64,000 bases of DNA from Chrysogorgia sp. JL179-B06 (GCA_035772405.1 JAYKKM010000175.1:762501-826500), one strand, 5' to 3'. Positions 19,673-29,100 are shown, counted from the first letter of the stretch. Notes: a model not told the origin generated them from the letters alone. Numbers and translations are program-made.

Positions 19673-21157
19673 CTACTTCAAGGTGTATTTGGTTAGTAGA
19701 TAGCCAGAGACTGCTGAGAACCCCAACACTATCGCCAACGTTGTCGTGTCTGACTTACTTGTGGCCACTGCTTTTCTCGTAGGAAGTGGTGCCGCACTTT
19801 CTTGGTAAACTTTTTTAGCCACGAGATTAGTTGGCGCCGCCACATTTTCTTGGTGAGCTTTTTTCTTCACGGTCGTTGGTACGACTAGGGAGTGAGTCAC
19901 CACATTTTCTTGGTGGACTTTTTTAGCCGCAATTGTTGGTGTTGTTGCATTCAAGCGAGTGTTCACTCCAAATTTCATGGACTCTGTGGCAATCTTTAAT
20001 AAGTTGTTGTACCCAGCGATTTTGTTCTTGAGTATCACCACATTACTTGGCATTAACCATGTACTTGGTGACACTGCAAGATTTTGGACAACGTTGGTGT
20101 CTCTAATCGATTTATTCATGTTGAGGATCCATGTCGACACGTCGTAGTTGACAACACTGTCAGCAAACAACTTGCGGAATTCTTGTTGAGTCTCTAGACT
20201 TCCTGCAGAACCACCAACAACTGACACACGTGTTCTCGCTTGCGCACCAAGTGTGGAGTACACAAAGGCTTCTATGCTTTGATTTAGATATTGCAGCCCA
20301 ATGTTGGTGAAACCGTCTGACAATTGCGCGACATATCGTTTGTAATCGTTATGGATGTCGTTGAGTGTGTATACTCTGGATTCGCCTAAAGTGCCATCGC
20401 TCAGGACTTTGTTCTGGTAGTAATGTTTTCTAGGAATCTTAGAAGTCTTACCATACAATTCATAAGCGTTGAATTCTCTACTTATTGATTTCATGGTCTC
20501 ACCACCTTCCATTCTTCTGAGAAGTCTCCTAATGGTGAAGTACAAATGAAATCTCATCACACTTGTGACCACAGGGTGAACCTCTTGTGACACTGATAAA
20601 TGTTGCAACGACACTCCACAACAGAAACTCGCACAATATGCCGCAAACACAACGCGGTAGTAAGATTCGCTGTCGTCCCACTCTGATTTTGTCTTTGACG
20701 TGGTGATTTGTAAGACTGGCAGCTTTGACATGAAGTAACTATTTTGGTTAACAAAAACTTTAAAGTTATTCACTGGGTAATTCAACACGTTTTCCGTTGG
20801 ATAGCCATCCCAGAGTCCCCAATGGTTTTTATGACCTTTTGGTAGTGGTTGGATAGTTCCACCGCCTTGCCATATTATTGGGAACTTACTATTGTGTAGC
20901 CACTTCCACATGTTTTTATCATTTTTGAAGGTTGTGCTGGTTATGTTTGTGCTAAGGATGTCGTTGTTTCTGAAATATATGTCGACACTCATGATTTTAC
21001 CATCTTGTGAAATATTTGGATAGAACTCGAATTTGCTTAAAGTGGTGTGGGGGTACTTTTTGATGAGGTCTGCCTTCGCATCGTGTGTAGCCTTCGATGT
21101 GTTAGCCATCGCACGTTTGTAGTACTTTCCATAGTAGTCATGAAGGGCTTTCTGCAT
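19673..21157 (-). CDS. Large conserved protein with C-terminal repeats and membrane anchor
   Basis: A 494-residue protein I cannot assign. It has a strongly conserved central part (FPIIWQGGGTIQPLP, HKNHWGLWDGYPTENVLNYP, VVTSVMRFHLYFTIRRLLRR). After residue about 400 come degenerate repeats built on KKVHQENV, then a hydrophobic C-terminus (TTLAIVLGFSAVSGYLLT). The size, repeats, membrane tail and place between the fiber and penton-like genes suggest a structural protein. Its start lies 12 bp from the divergent penton-like gene. Confidence 0.7.
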   Translation of the reverse strand: MQKALHDYYGKYYKRAMANTSKATHDAKADLIKKYPHTTLSKFEFYPNISQDGKIMSVDIYFRNNDILSTNITSTTFKNDKNMWKWLHNSKFPIIWQGGGTIQPLPKGHKNHWGLWDGYPTENVLNYPVNNFKVFVNQNSYFMSKLPVLQITTSKTKSEWDDSESYYRVVFAAYCASFCCGVSLQHLSVSQEVHPVVTSVMRFHLYFTIRRLLRRMEGGETMKSISREFNAYELYGKTSKIPRKHYYQNKVLSDGTLGESRVYTLNDIHNDYKRYVAQLSDGFTNIGLQYLNQSIEAFVYSTLGAQARTRVSVVGGSAGSLETQQEFRKLFADSVVNYDVSTWILNMNKSIRDTNVVQNLAVSPSTWLMPSNVVILKNKIAGYNNLLKIATESMKFGVNTRLNATTPTIAAKKVHQENVVTHSLVVPTTVKKKAHQENVAAPTNLVAKKVYQESAAPLPTRKAVATSKSDTTTLAIVLGFSAVSGYLLTKYTLK

Positions 21158-21169
21158 ATAATATACCGT
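21158..21169. promoter_or_regulatory. 12-bp divergent gene spacer (E1)
   Basis: Only ATAATATACCGT separates the two divergent start codons. Around it TATAATATAC and GTATGTTATAC are near-palindromic. Any promoters must be extremely compact or lie within the opposing coding regions. E2 and E3 have the same arrangement. Confidence 0.45.
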
Positions 21170-21878
21170 ATGTTATACATAATGCGAAAGTTGACGGTAT
21201 TCATTGAGGGTGCAGAAAAAGTTGTGTCCTTTGACAACAGTGTGATGATCACGCACGATAACCCATACATTATGGTCAAGACAGCTACTGTGTTTTGGGA
21301 CCACCATAACGTAAGATTTAACGATCTCGCTAGTGTCTCCACGCAGGACGACGCTAGGGCTACTATTTCATTACCTAGTACGATTGGGGGGTATCTTAAC
21401 TTCGACGCGTTGACCAAACTCTTAGAGCGAGAGTTTAAAATCCTTAAGGTGGATCTTAAGATAGAGAGACTAGCGCACATAAGCAGATGTAGGGTTAAGG
21501 TTGATCACTCAACTACGCTTGGTACCATTGGGCCTCTACTTGGTTTCGCGAAGGATAAGGTGATTCGGGGCAACTCACTGTGGTACATCAGCCCAAACGA
21601 GGTCGATATGTATAGAGGTCTGAAGTACATAGAAGTTTCGTGTGACATTGTTGAGACGGAGAACAATGTGGGTATTGATGGAAAGCGCAGCGATGTGATC
21701 ACAACATTACCAATACCCACCGAACAGTCTTTGAATGGGGTCAGTGCAACGCCATGTGGACATCGAGTCTAAGGTGGGTATTAAAAAAGGCGTTTACTCG
21801 AGTATGACGTTTCGTATCAAACCAAATAACGGTGCTCTTAAAATTGGCGCGGTGCTATTGGAACTGTATATTGTGTGA
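21170..21878 (+). pseudogene. Penton-like capsid protein, frameshifted
   Basis: It begins MLYIMRKLTVFIEGAEKVVS and has a conserved core motif IGPLLGFAKDK followed by SPNEVDMYRGLKYIEVSCDI. Length and position fit the Polinton minor capsid (penton, single jelly-roll) gene, though assignment rests on context and motif memory. One extra base near 21735-21739 (after EQSL) shifts the frame, so the last 40 or so residues are read wrongly. The original stop lies at 21876-21878, 5 bp before the integrase ATG. Confidence 0.65.
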
Positions 21879-21883
21879 ATTAT

Positions 21884-22987
21884 ATGGAGCTTGGTGTGGA
21901 GACAGAGCAAGGGTTGAGAGACATCTATTACAACCCCAAGACAGGGTACAGTGGTGTAGAGAGGCTGTATCAAAGTGCATTGGGAGACGGATTGAAAGTA
22001 ACTAGAAAAACAGTGAAAGAATGGTTGACAGCGCAGGGCACTTACACTAGGTACAAACCTATTGTGAGAAGACATAAATTCCGCGCGACTTTTGTTGGGT
22101 TTCTTGGTGAAGAGCTCCAAATGGACTTAGTGGACATGAGTAAGTATTCAAAACAGAATGGAGGGTATTATTGGATATTGACAGGTATTGAAATATTGAG
22201 TAGATACGCTTTTGGCATTGCGGTTTATAGAAAAGACACTAAGAACATGACTAAGGCTGTTGGAAAATTGTTGGTTGACTTTAAAGATCGGTTTGGAACC
22301 ACGCCTAAGTTAGCTCAATTTGACGATGGACTTGAATTCTACAACGTTGGGGTGAAAAGTTTGTTGAAAGAACATGGTGTTGAATATTTCAGCACTAAGA
22401 GCGATAAAAAGGCTGCTGTTGTCGAGCGTTTTAATAGAAGTCTCAAGAGCATTATGTGGAAGTACTTTTATACCCGCGGGACGTACAAATGGATTGGGGG
22501 TCTCGACCAGTTTGTGAGCAATTACAATAGCAATGTGAATCGAAGCATTATGATGAAGCCAAAGGATGTCGATAAGTCAAACGAAGGCGAAGTTTGGACT
22601 ACTTTGTTTGGTCACCAATTTGCAGACAACCCATTGCCAAAGTTTAGAGTTGGTCAATCGGTGAGAATTAGTAAATACAAGAGTGTGTTCACAAAGGGCT
22701 ACGAAGCCAACTTCACTGAGGAGCTGTTTAAAGTGGTAAAGGTTATTCGTGGTGATCCTAACGTGTACGAAATTGAGGACCACACCGGTGAACAGATTAT
22801 TGGTAAATTTTATGAACAGGAATTATCGCTGGTCAATAGGAAACATGGTGACGATGTGTACAGAGTTGAAAAGGTATTGAAAAGAAAGAGAGTCAGAGGG
22901 AAGAAGATGGCGCTGGTCAAATGGTTGGGTTATGAGAGCGAACATAATTCGTGGATACCAGAAAGCGATATTCAAAATGTGAGCTAA
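21884..22987 (+). CDS. Retrovirus-like integrase with C-terminal chromodomain
   Basis: About 367 residues, intact. The rve (DDE) core shows LQMDLVDMSKYSK (first Asp, near residue 80), AQFDDGLEFYN (second Asp, near 146) and AAVVERFNRSLKS (Glu, near 180). The last 45 residues form a chromodomain (VYRVEKVLKRKRVRGKKMAL, WLGYESEHNSWIP). The integrase inserts the element and makes 6-bp target duplications; the chromodomain may steer it to marked chromatin. No clear HHCC finger at the N-terminus. The ATG at 21884 is preferred; a GTG nine bases upstream is in frame. Confidence 0.93.
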   Translation: MELGVETEQGLRDIYYNPKTGYSGVERLYQSALGDGLKVTRKTVKEWLTAQGTYTRYKPIVRRHKFRATFVGFLGEELQMDLVDMSKYSKQNGGYYWILTGIEILSRYAFGIAVYRKDTKNMTKAVGKLLVDFKDRFGTTPKLAQFDDGLEFYNVGVKSLLKEHGVEYFSTKSDKKAAVVERFNRSLKSIMWKYFYTRGTYKWIGGLDQFVSNYNSNVNRSIMMKPKDVDKSNEGEVWTTLFGHQFADNPLPKFRVGQSVRISKYKSVFTKGYEANFTEELFKVVKVIRGDPNVYEIEDHTGEQIIGKFYEQELSLVNRKHGDDVYRVEKVLKRKRVRGKKMALVKWLGYESEHNSWIPESDIQNVS

Positions 22988-22993
22988 TGTAAT

Positions 22994-24412
22994 ATGGCTG
23001 AAGGTGGGGAAGGTTTTGACGAGATCGAGATGGATGACCTCGGTAAAGCCTACACTGATGATCAATTAGATGTCGAACTTGAAAGTGCCATTCAAGCTCA
23101 CAATTTACTTGACGATAAGTACGTCAGCGGTGATATGCCAGACGTTGAGCGTGTTGAGTATGAAGAGTTGTCTGGGAGAATAGACAGATTGCAGGACGAG
23201 CAAGAGAGAAGGTTTCGAGAAAAAGAAACGTCGTTCATTGACACTGACGATGGTAAGACGGTGACAATAAGGGGAACCAACATAGAAGTCCCAGCAGCGG
23301 AGTTTGTTGAGCAGGAGCCATATGGTGACGTCAATGACACAAGCTTCAGTATAGCTTTTGAAGAGTCGGGAGAAATTGAGAGAAGACTGGGTGAACTAAA
23401 AGCGTTCAACAAAGAGTTAATAAAAAATGAAGTAAAAAGAATCAAGCTAATAAATAAGAAAATAAATGAATTGAGTGAAAAAGCGCTTGGCCACGACAAC
23501 GCGTCAAGGGAAATAGTTAACAGGTCACAGGTTACGGGCTCAGGGGCCATTCTTTTCAAACCAATAGGTACACATGGTAAGTATGGAGGACCCAGGCTAA
23601 TTCTAAAACCTAAAGGAGATGATTTGATCTACAGTAAAGATAGCAATAGTAAAAGAGCTATTGATCAGTTCAAAGAGTTAGTTAAACAAATCCCCAAGAG
23701 CGCAGAAACAACAGCTGTCACAACAGAAGCAATCCCAGATGACTTCCCAGTGATTGAAACAAGAGTGGACCACGCTGACATACGTGGGCTATCACAAAAC
23801 GAAAACCGCGAGCTGGGTGGTGTGCTTCATCCAAGCGACAGTGCGTTGCGCGAGTCAAGAATAGGTGACACTGGTGCGTTGCAAATACAAGCAGACTATT
23901 TTCAAAAGGCGATAAACGAAACGAGTAGGAGATTGGAAGAGCTCAACAGAGAAGGCCTCACAGCTGCAGAGAAAAAAGAGCGTATTAGTCTAGTTGAGAG
24001 AATGATTGGACTTAGACAGGCTAGAGACAGAGTTATTGAACAGCGAGAAATAGAAGAGGTTAGAGAGCAGCAGGAAGTCGACATTGACAGATTGCAGAAG
24101 TTCAAGGAATGGGCTAAAGAAAATATAGTTGGGTTGAGCGCTGTGGCAATTTCAGCGGCTGGAATTATAACGACTATTATTATCGCTGGTAGATCCGCTG
24201 TTATGAGAGGCGCTGTGGCCACAAAGTCGTTCGCACAGGCTGTTAAGAATGCAATCATGAAGATGGGTCCATGGGCTGTTGGGTTGGCTAACTTAGTTTA
24301 CAACGCGTTGACGTTGGGTGCAAAGGGTCTCGCATGGTTGGCTCAGAATCTGTGGGTACTTGCGGTGGTACTTGCGTGGTTTGTGTATGATTATTACAAG
24401 CTAAAACGGTAG
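22994..24412 (+). CDS. Coiled-coil protein with hydrophobic C-terminus
   Basis: 472 residues, family not named. The N-terminal two thirds is highly charged and rich in heptad-like E/K/R/L segments (ERRLGELKAFNKEL, REIEEVREQQEVDIDRLQK), with a conserved block FIDTDDGKTVTIRGTN. The final 100 residues are hydrophobic (GLSAVAISAAGIITTIIIAG, GLAWLAQNLWVLAVVLAWF) and suggest membrane insertion or burial in the capsid. It lies between integrase and MCP with 6 and 22 bp spacing, so it is probably a virion protein. Confidence 0.72.
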   Translation: MAEGGEGFDEIEMDDLGKAYTDDQLDVELESAIQAHNLLDDKYVSGDMPDVERVEYEELSGRIDRLQDEQERRFREKETSFIDTDDGKTVTIRGTNIEVPAAEFVEQEPYGDVNDTSFSIAFEESGEIERRLGELKAFNKELIKNEVKRIKLINKKINELSEKALGHDNASREIVNRSQVTGSGAILFKPIGTHGKYGGPRLILKPKGDDLIYSKDSNSKRAIDQFKELVKQIPKSAETTAVTTEAIPDDFPVIETRVDHADIRGLSQNENRELGGVLHPSDSALRESRIGDTGALQIQADYFQKAINETSRRLEELNREGLTAAEKKERISLVERMIGLRQARDRVIEQREIEEVREQQEVDIDRLQKFKEWAKENIVGLSAVAISAAGIITTIIIAGRSAVMRGAVATKSFAQAVKNAIMKMGPWAVGLANLVYNALTLGAKGLAWLAQNLWVLAVVLAWFVYDYYKLKR

Positions 24413-24434
24413 TGATAAAACATATGTAAAGTAT

Positions 24435-25674
24435 ATGAACGTCACGTCAGCAGAGTTGAGCCCCGGTTTTAGACGAGCGACCATGGGTGTCATAAAAGGG
24501 GCGAGAACGCAACACGTAATCACGTTGAACCCTAATAAGGCCAGTCCTGGCGAGGAACTCTACATTGACATACCGAAGCTCAAGGTTAGTATTTGTTTGG
24601 TGCCTGGATCGTTGGGTCTAGTGTTCTACTTTAAGAATGCGAACGCCAAAAGCTGGTTCTTGAATAATGTTAGCAAGTTGTTGGTTGAGAAACTTGTTGT
24701 GAGACTAGCTGGGGAGACTGCAGTATGACAACAATGGGGAAAATTACATTGGTGTCTATCGCGACCTTTGGGAAAGTGTTACTGCGCGAGACCAAATGAT
24801 TGACTATGGTATTGGTGGTGAGAACTTGAGAAAGCTAATTTCTAAGGATGACAGTGGTGCGATGAGTGGGAGCGTCGCTAAAGTTAGTGACGCGTTGATG
24901 TTTGGTGTGATTGGAACAAAGCAGCGAATAAAACTTGGTAAAATCATGAATGACCATGGGTTGTACGCTCCTTTTAGCATGAACAACAACTTGCAGTATG
25001 TGATCACACTTCCGAAGGCCGCAGACATCATGGTGGCGCAATCCGGTAGCGCTGTGGGCGGATACACTCTGGAGAACCTCGAGCTTGAGTATGAGACGAT
25101 TGATAACCAGGAGCTCGCTGACGAAATAGCGTCGGGCTATACAAGTGGTCGTAGTTTGTCATATGAGCACATCACGTTGATGAAAACCACCGAATGGGAC
25201 AAAGGCGCGACCATTGTGAATGAAAACATTAATCTTCCAAGAAAAAGCATGAAGGCGATTGTGTTGCTATTCACGAATAAGGTGCGAACAGACAGTGAGG
25301 AGTTTCTTTATCCAAATATTGAGAGCGTTAGAGTCACAATTGAAGGTGTGCCAAATAGCGTGTACTCACAAGGCATCCCAAAGTCGAAGTTCTATGCAGA
25401 AGCGAAACGACTGTTTGGGATGGGTGAAGAACACGCTCAGTTCATGACCATACAGAAGTTCTATAAAGATGGCTTTGCGTTAGTCATCGACTTGAGGAGT
25501 GTTCAAGATAATCGCAATGTCGCCACTGGCAAGAACATTGTAAACACACAATCCGGTGTGCTTCTTGAGATCACTAAGAAAGCGACGACTGCAAATGTCA
25601 TGTGCAGGGTGTTTGTGATGAGTGATGGGTTGGTCAACTTCATGAACAATGGGTTGCATTCAATCTGGAATTAA
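24435..25674 (+). pseudogene. Major capsid protein, frameshifted
   Basis: The 412-residue MCP of E3 is readable here in two frames: NVTSAELSPGFRRATMGVIK up to LAGET, then DYGIGGENLRKLISKDDSGA to the end. One extra base near 24720 causes the shift. Capsid identity is inferred from family resemblance to metazoan Polinton capsid genes and from the adjacent packaging ATPase. The break means that E1 cannot make a normal capsid. Confidence 0.75.
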
Positions 25675-25689
25675 ATCAAACGCAATTTA

Positions 25690-26289
25690 ATGGAAACTCC
25701 GTTTAATATGTTAATCGTTGGTATGACAGCTTGTGGTAAGACACATTATTTGCTAGAAACACTGGAATCTGAGCATCGTGGTAAATTTGACTACATTGTG
25801 TTGATTTGTCCTACTTTCGAGTGGAACAAAGCGTATCAAGATTGGAAATATGTGCGCGACCCCGACGTGTTAGCGATAGACTGCGCGCAAGACAGTGTCG
25901 ACGCTGTTCTCAAGTGCGTAACAAATGTTTTTAAAGGCACTAACACTCTGATTGTGTTGGACGACTGTGCAAGTGGGCAGGACGTCAAGAATAGGACTAG
26001 TCAGTTGGTCAACTTAGCTTTTAGTGCGCGACATTTTATGTTGAGCATTATTGTCATCACACAACAACTGACGTCGATCGCAAAACAGTATAGAGAAAAC
26101 ATTAGTAAGCTCATTTGCTTTTACTGTCCGAGTAAGAGTGATATGAAGGTTGTTATTGACGATTACCTTGGGCACATTAGCAAAGAGGAAGCGTCGACGA
26201 TTGTGACCGCACTAAAAAATAATAAGTACGCTAGACTCGAAATCTCACTGCGTTATCCATACAGTTACGAAGTTGTTATTCCGCAATAA
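25690..26289 (+). CDS. A32/FtsK-type DNA-packaging ATPase
   Basis: 199 residues, intact. Walker A is GMTACGKT near residues 11-18, and Walker B is TLIVLDD near 88-94, followed by a sensor-like VITQQL segment. This is the genome-packaging ATPase shared by Polintons, virophages and large DNA viruses, expected to pump DNA into the capsid. It starts 15 bp after the MCP stop and ends 3 bp before the next gene. Confidence 0.92.
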   Translation: METPFNMLIVGMTACGKTHYLLETLESEHRGKFDYIVLICPTFEWNKAYQDWKYVRDPDVLAIDCAQDSVDAVLKCVTNVFKGTNTLIVLDDCASGQDVKNRTSQLVNLAFSARHFMLSIIVITQQLTSIAKQYRENISKLICFYCPSKSDMKVVIDDYLGHISKEEASTIVTALKNNKYARLEISLRYPYSYEVVIPQ

Positions 26290-26292
26290 AAT

Positions 26293-26802
26293 ATGGGTAT
26301 AAGTAGTAGCGTGATGGTAAAACGCAAAAGTGAGGAAAATCCTACGATTGAGGAATTAGTTGAGGAGACTGATGGTACTTCGACTGTGGAAGACAACATT
26401 GACGTTAGGAGAGCCGAACTTGTTAGATTGTCTGGTGATGGTGTGGTAAGCCAATCTGAAGCGTATATTAAAAAAGCGTCTGCAAAGGTTATCGACAAGA
26501 TATGGCGCCAATACGAGTTGAAGAGAATAGAAATAGCGAACGCTATGATCACCGATTTGTTAATCAGCAAATTCGCGGATCTGCTAGGTGGTTTGGACGC
26601 TGTAGAAGACTCTGAAAATTTGACGGCTGAATTACAGAAAGATTTGTTATTGAAACAGGACGTTGAAAGAATTGTTGCGATTGTAACACCATATGTACCT
26701 TTCTTAGGTCTTCTCTCAGGTGGAATCACAACGTCGAAACATATGTATGACCACCGCTTCAGAGGTGAGGTGGTAAATATTGAGAGCGACGAACAACAGT
26801 AG
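26293..26802 (+). CDS. Myristoylation-motif protein, 169 residues
   Basis: It starts MGISSSVMVKRKS; Gly2 and Ser6 fit an N-myristoylation signal. A conserved block follows (VRRAELVRLSGDGVVSQSEA, YIKKASAKVIDKIWRQYE), then LLISKFADLLGGLDAVED, and near the C-terminus a hydrophobic IVTPYVPFLGLLSGGI. No known family. Position after the packaging ATPase suggests a late or assembly role. This is the last gene before the right terminal repeat. Confidence 0.68.
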   Translation: MGISSSVMVKRKSEENPTIEELVEETDGTSTVEDNIDVRRAELVRLSGDGVVSQSEAYIKKASAKVIDKIWRQYELKRIEIANAMITDLLISKFADLLGGLDAVEDSENLTAELQKDLLLKQDVERIVAIVTPYVPFLGLLSGGITTSKHMYDHRFRGEVVNIESDEQQ

Positions 26803-27502
26803 TGATAACGTATTGTTGAAATATAATCCCTTCATCACAGACCTTAAACACTCTGAAAACTGATCCATAAATTAGCGGGTGGTTAGCCGCATGGCTTTAC
26901 AGCCCAACGAATGAATGGATTAGCGGGTGGTTATTCTCAGTTTCATAATAAACACCATTGTTAACCCATTCGTGAAGTTTAATATTTCGAAACAAAGCGC
27001 ATAACAGCTCTTTATTTCACAACATTTATAGTACACGATTACAGTGTGTTCGAAGCTAGATAAGTCTTAACACAGTGGTGGTTTTCTGTCTTGAAAAAAG
27101 TACACAACAGTTTCTCATTTCACGACATTTATAGTATACGATTACGAGATCAGCGCATGTGTTTGAAGTCAGAGAAGTCTTATGGTGGTGATGGGTTTCT
27201 TGCCACTTCCATCTCAAACAATGTGATTCTCCTATTATGCTCGCTGATCTGTCATTGTCCTCGAGTACATGACGTAGGTTACCACGCGGTGTGTTGCTAA
27301 CAACAACATTCCTGTGCGCCCGGCAACCACAGCTTTTTGAAAAAGTTTTTGAAAAATCAATTTTGAAATATTTTTTCAAAAAGCTGTGGTTGCCGGGCGC
27401 ACAGGAATGTTGTTGTTAGCAACATCGACAGGTGACCTTGATTCGTATAGCAGGTAGACCACTAGACTCACAATCTAATAGCTTTCTCACTGAAACTTAT
27501 TT
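26803..27502. other. Right noncoding arm of E1
   Basis: No gene seen. ATTAGCGGGTGGTTA occurs twice near 26872-26935. A stretch beginning ACATTTATAGTACACGATTAC near 27020 recurs imperfectly near 27125 (direct repeat of about 105 bp). A separate foldback sits at 27293-27423. Confidence 0.5.
27293..27423. repeat. Foldback with 52-bp arms
   Basis: Arms 27293-27344 and 27372-27423 are essentially perfect inverted copies (GTTGCTAACAACAACATTCC and complement) around a 27-bp AT-rich centre. It lies between the last E1 gene and the right terminal repeat and is absent from E3. No clear target duplication. Confidence 0.92.
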
Positions 27503-27966
27503 AACATCACCACTAGAATCATAATCTGGTGGGGTTTTTTTTCGCGTGTGAATTAAGACAGCGGTAGAACGTGTCGGTCAAACAAAAACGCGAAAATGAT
27601 GAGACGACATAAAATTGTGAAAATGTTGAAACGACACTTTCTATTTTTTAAAATGTGACTGAAATGACACCAAATTTAGCAAAATCGTGATTTGGTATAA
27701 ATTCAGTATTGTTTCGTGAGTCTCGCGCGTGTTTGACACTAATCGGTGGAGAGTGTGGGGAGGGGCGCGTCAAGCCTAATTAACGACTGCTGTAGTAGTA
27801 TAGAACATGGCGGTGCGAGCTTATTCGACGTTATCCACAAGTGTGGGCACCGTGGCATCGCTAATTTTTGCGCTAAATCGCGATTTGGCGTAAAAATTAA
27901 CGTTGCTATGGCACTCGCATTTGTGGTTGGCGTCGCTGAGCTCGCACCGCCATGTTCTATACTACT
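27503..27966. repeat. E1 right terminal inverted repeat
   Basis: Inverse match of 10184-10646. The outermost 173 bp (27794-27966) form the palindromic tip. Confidence 0.92.
27510..27532 (+). terminator. Terminator-like hairpin, right end of E1
   Basis: CCACTAGA, a short loop, then TCTGGTGG followed by GG and a T run, facing outward from the rightward late genes. Twin of the hairpin at 10617-10639. Confidence 0.4.
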
Positions 27967-27972
27967 GATAGT
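27967..27972. repeat. E1 right target-site duplication
   Basis: GATAGT, identical to 10178-10183. Confidence 0.92.
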
Positions 27973-27986
27973 TTCTATCACAACAC

Positions 27987-27989
<3 letters not shown>

Positions 27990-28033
<44 letters not shown>
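27990..28033. repeat. (AT)n microsatellite
   Basis: About 22 AT dinucleotides between E1 and the PLE remnant. Confidence 0.95.
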
Positions 28034-28035
<2 letters not shown>

Positions 28036-28084
28036 TATGTTAATAAAAATTATCAGGTTCAAAGTCATATGCATAGGATAGAGT

Positions 28085-28783
28085 GCTCAATGCGTAAACG
28101 CAGAGCGGTTTCAACTACAACTTACATTACGACCCCCAGCCCACGACCCAAAAACGCCGTAGAAATGTAACCTGGTTCAATCCTCCATATAGCTCGAACG
28201 TCGCTACCGACATCGGTCACAAGTTTCTGAAGGCAGTCGACGAATGCTTCCCGCGAAACCATCCTCTCCACAAGCTATTTAACCGCAACACCGTGAAGCT
28301 GAGTTATAGTTGCATGCCAAACGTACAGAGCATAATCGCCACAAACACATTCTGAAGCAAGAAGAACAGAAACACAATGAGAGAAATCCAGAATGTAACT
28401 GCCGACAAAAGAATAACTGCCCGCTGAACGGAAAGTGCCTTACCAAAGCCGTAGTATACCAAGCCACTGTGACCACCACCGACAACAACGAAAACCATAC
28501 TTATGTCGGATTGACAGAGACCTCTTTCAAAACTAGATACCTCAATCACACCTCTTCATTCCGTATTATGCATAAGAAAAACGCTACCGAACTTAGTAAA
28601 CACATTTGGACACTAAAAGAAACTAACACCCCTTATACTATTAACTGGAAAATCCTTAAACAATGCCAACCCTACTCTAACAAGTCAAAACGATGTAATT
28701 TATGCCTTCATGAAAAATTTGTAATTATATATCACCCCGAACTAAGCTCTCTTAACAAACGAAACGAACTGATATCCACCTGA
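28085..28783 (+). pseudogene. Penelope-like element, RT end and GIY-YIG nuclease (broken)
   Basis: In one frame the plus strand reads RRRNVTWFNPPYSSNVATDI and VKLSYSCMPNVQSI, a conserved block at the C-terminal side of PLE reverse transcriptases. After a frame change near 28360 it continues with the cysteine cluster CNCRQKNNCPLNGKC, the GIY-YIG-like VVYQATV...TYVGLTETSFKTRY, and ATELSKHIWTLKE. The layout is that of Neptune/Nematis-like PLEs; clade is tentative. The N-terminal RT core is absent and the frame is broken, so it is inactive. Confidence 0.82.
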
Positions 28784-28907
28784 ATATATCTGTTATGTAA
28801 ACATCCGTTATGTAAATTTCCCACCTAATCCCTATGTAATTGTAACACTATCCCTATTTGACGCATGCATCTCATATTATATTCTACTGCACTGTAAGCT
28901 ATATATC

Positions 28908-28966
28908 ATTCACCTGACGAGTGTGGCAAGCTTCGGATTGTCATACGAAACAAGTTTGTTGTGAAT
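28908..28966 (+). ncRNA. Hammerhead ribozyme motif 1 (PLE 3' region)
   Basis: Stem I ATTCAC (28908-28913) pairs with GTGAAT (28961-28966). Core CTGACGA at 28914-28920. Stem II pairs GTGTG with CATAC. Core GAA at 28947-28949. Stem III pairs ACAA with TTGT, with cleavage expected after T28960. All conserved core positions fit. It lies 125 bp downstream of the PLE nuclease stop, where PLEs are known to carry hammerheads. Confidence 0.75.
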
Positions 28967-29004
28967 AAACTTCAATGAAGTAATCAGTGTTTTCACTTTG
29001 TTTG

Positions 29005-29005
<1 letters not shown>

Positions 29006-29098
<93 letters not shown>
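29006..29098. repeat. (AT)n microsatellite
   Basis: About 46 AT dinucleotides. Confidence 0.95.

Positions 29099-29100
<2 letters not shown>

Larger units (their letters stand above)
10184..27966. mobile_element. Polinton/Maverick E1, complete but decaying
   Basis: A 17,783-bp element bounded by terminal inverted repeats that begin AGTAGTATAGAACATGG and flanked by the 6-bp duplication GATAGT. It encodes PolB, integrase, packaging ATPase, capsid and accessory proteins, which defines the Polinton (adintovirus-like) group of integrating DNA viruses/transposons. Frameshifts break the TK, penton-like, MCP and myristoyl-motif genes, whereas PolB, integrase and ATPase are open. It cannot make its own capsid, though its replication and integration genes look usable. 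Confidence 0.95.

Noticed and set aside
27450..27535. CTCACAATCTAAT and TCATAATCT stretches resembling a tRNA-Met anticodon arm
   Set aside because: No acceptor, D or T arms; better explained as part of the terminal hairpin.
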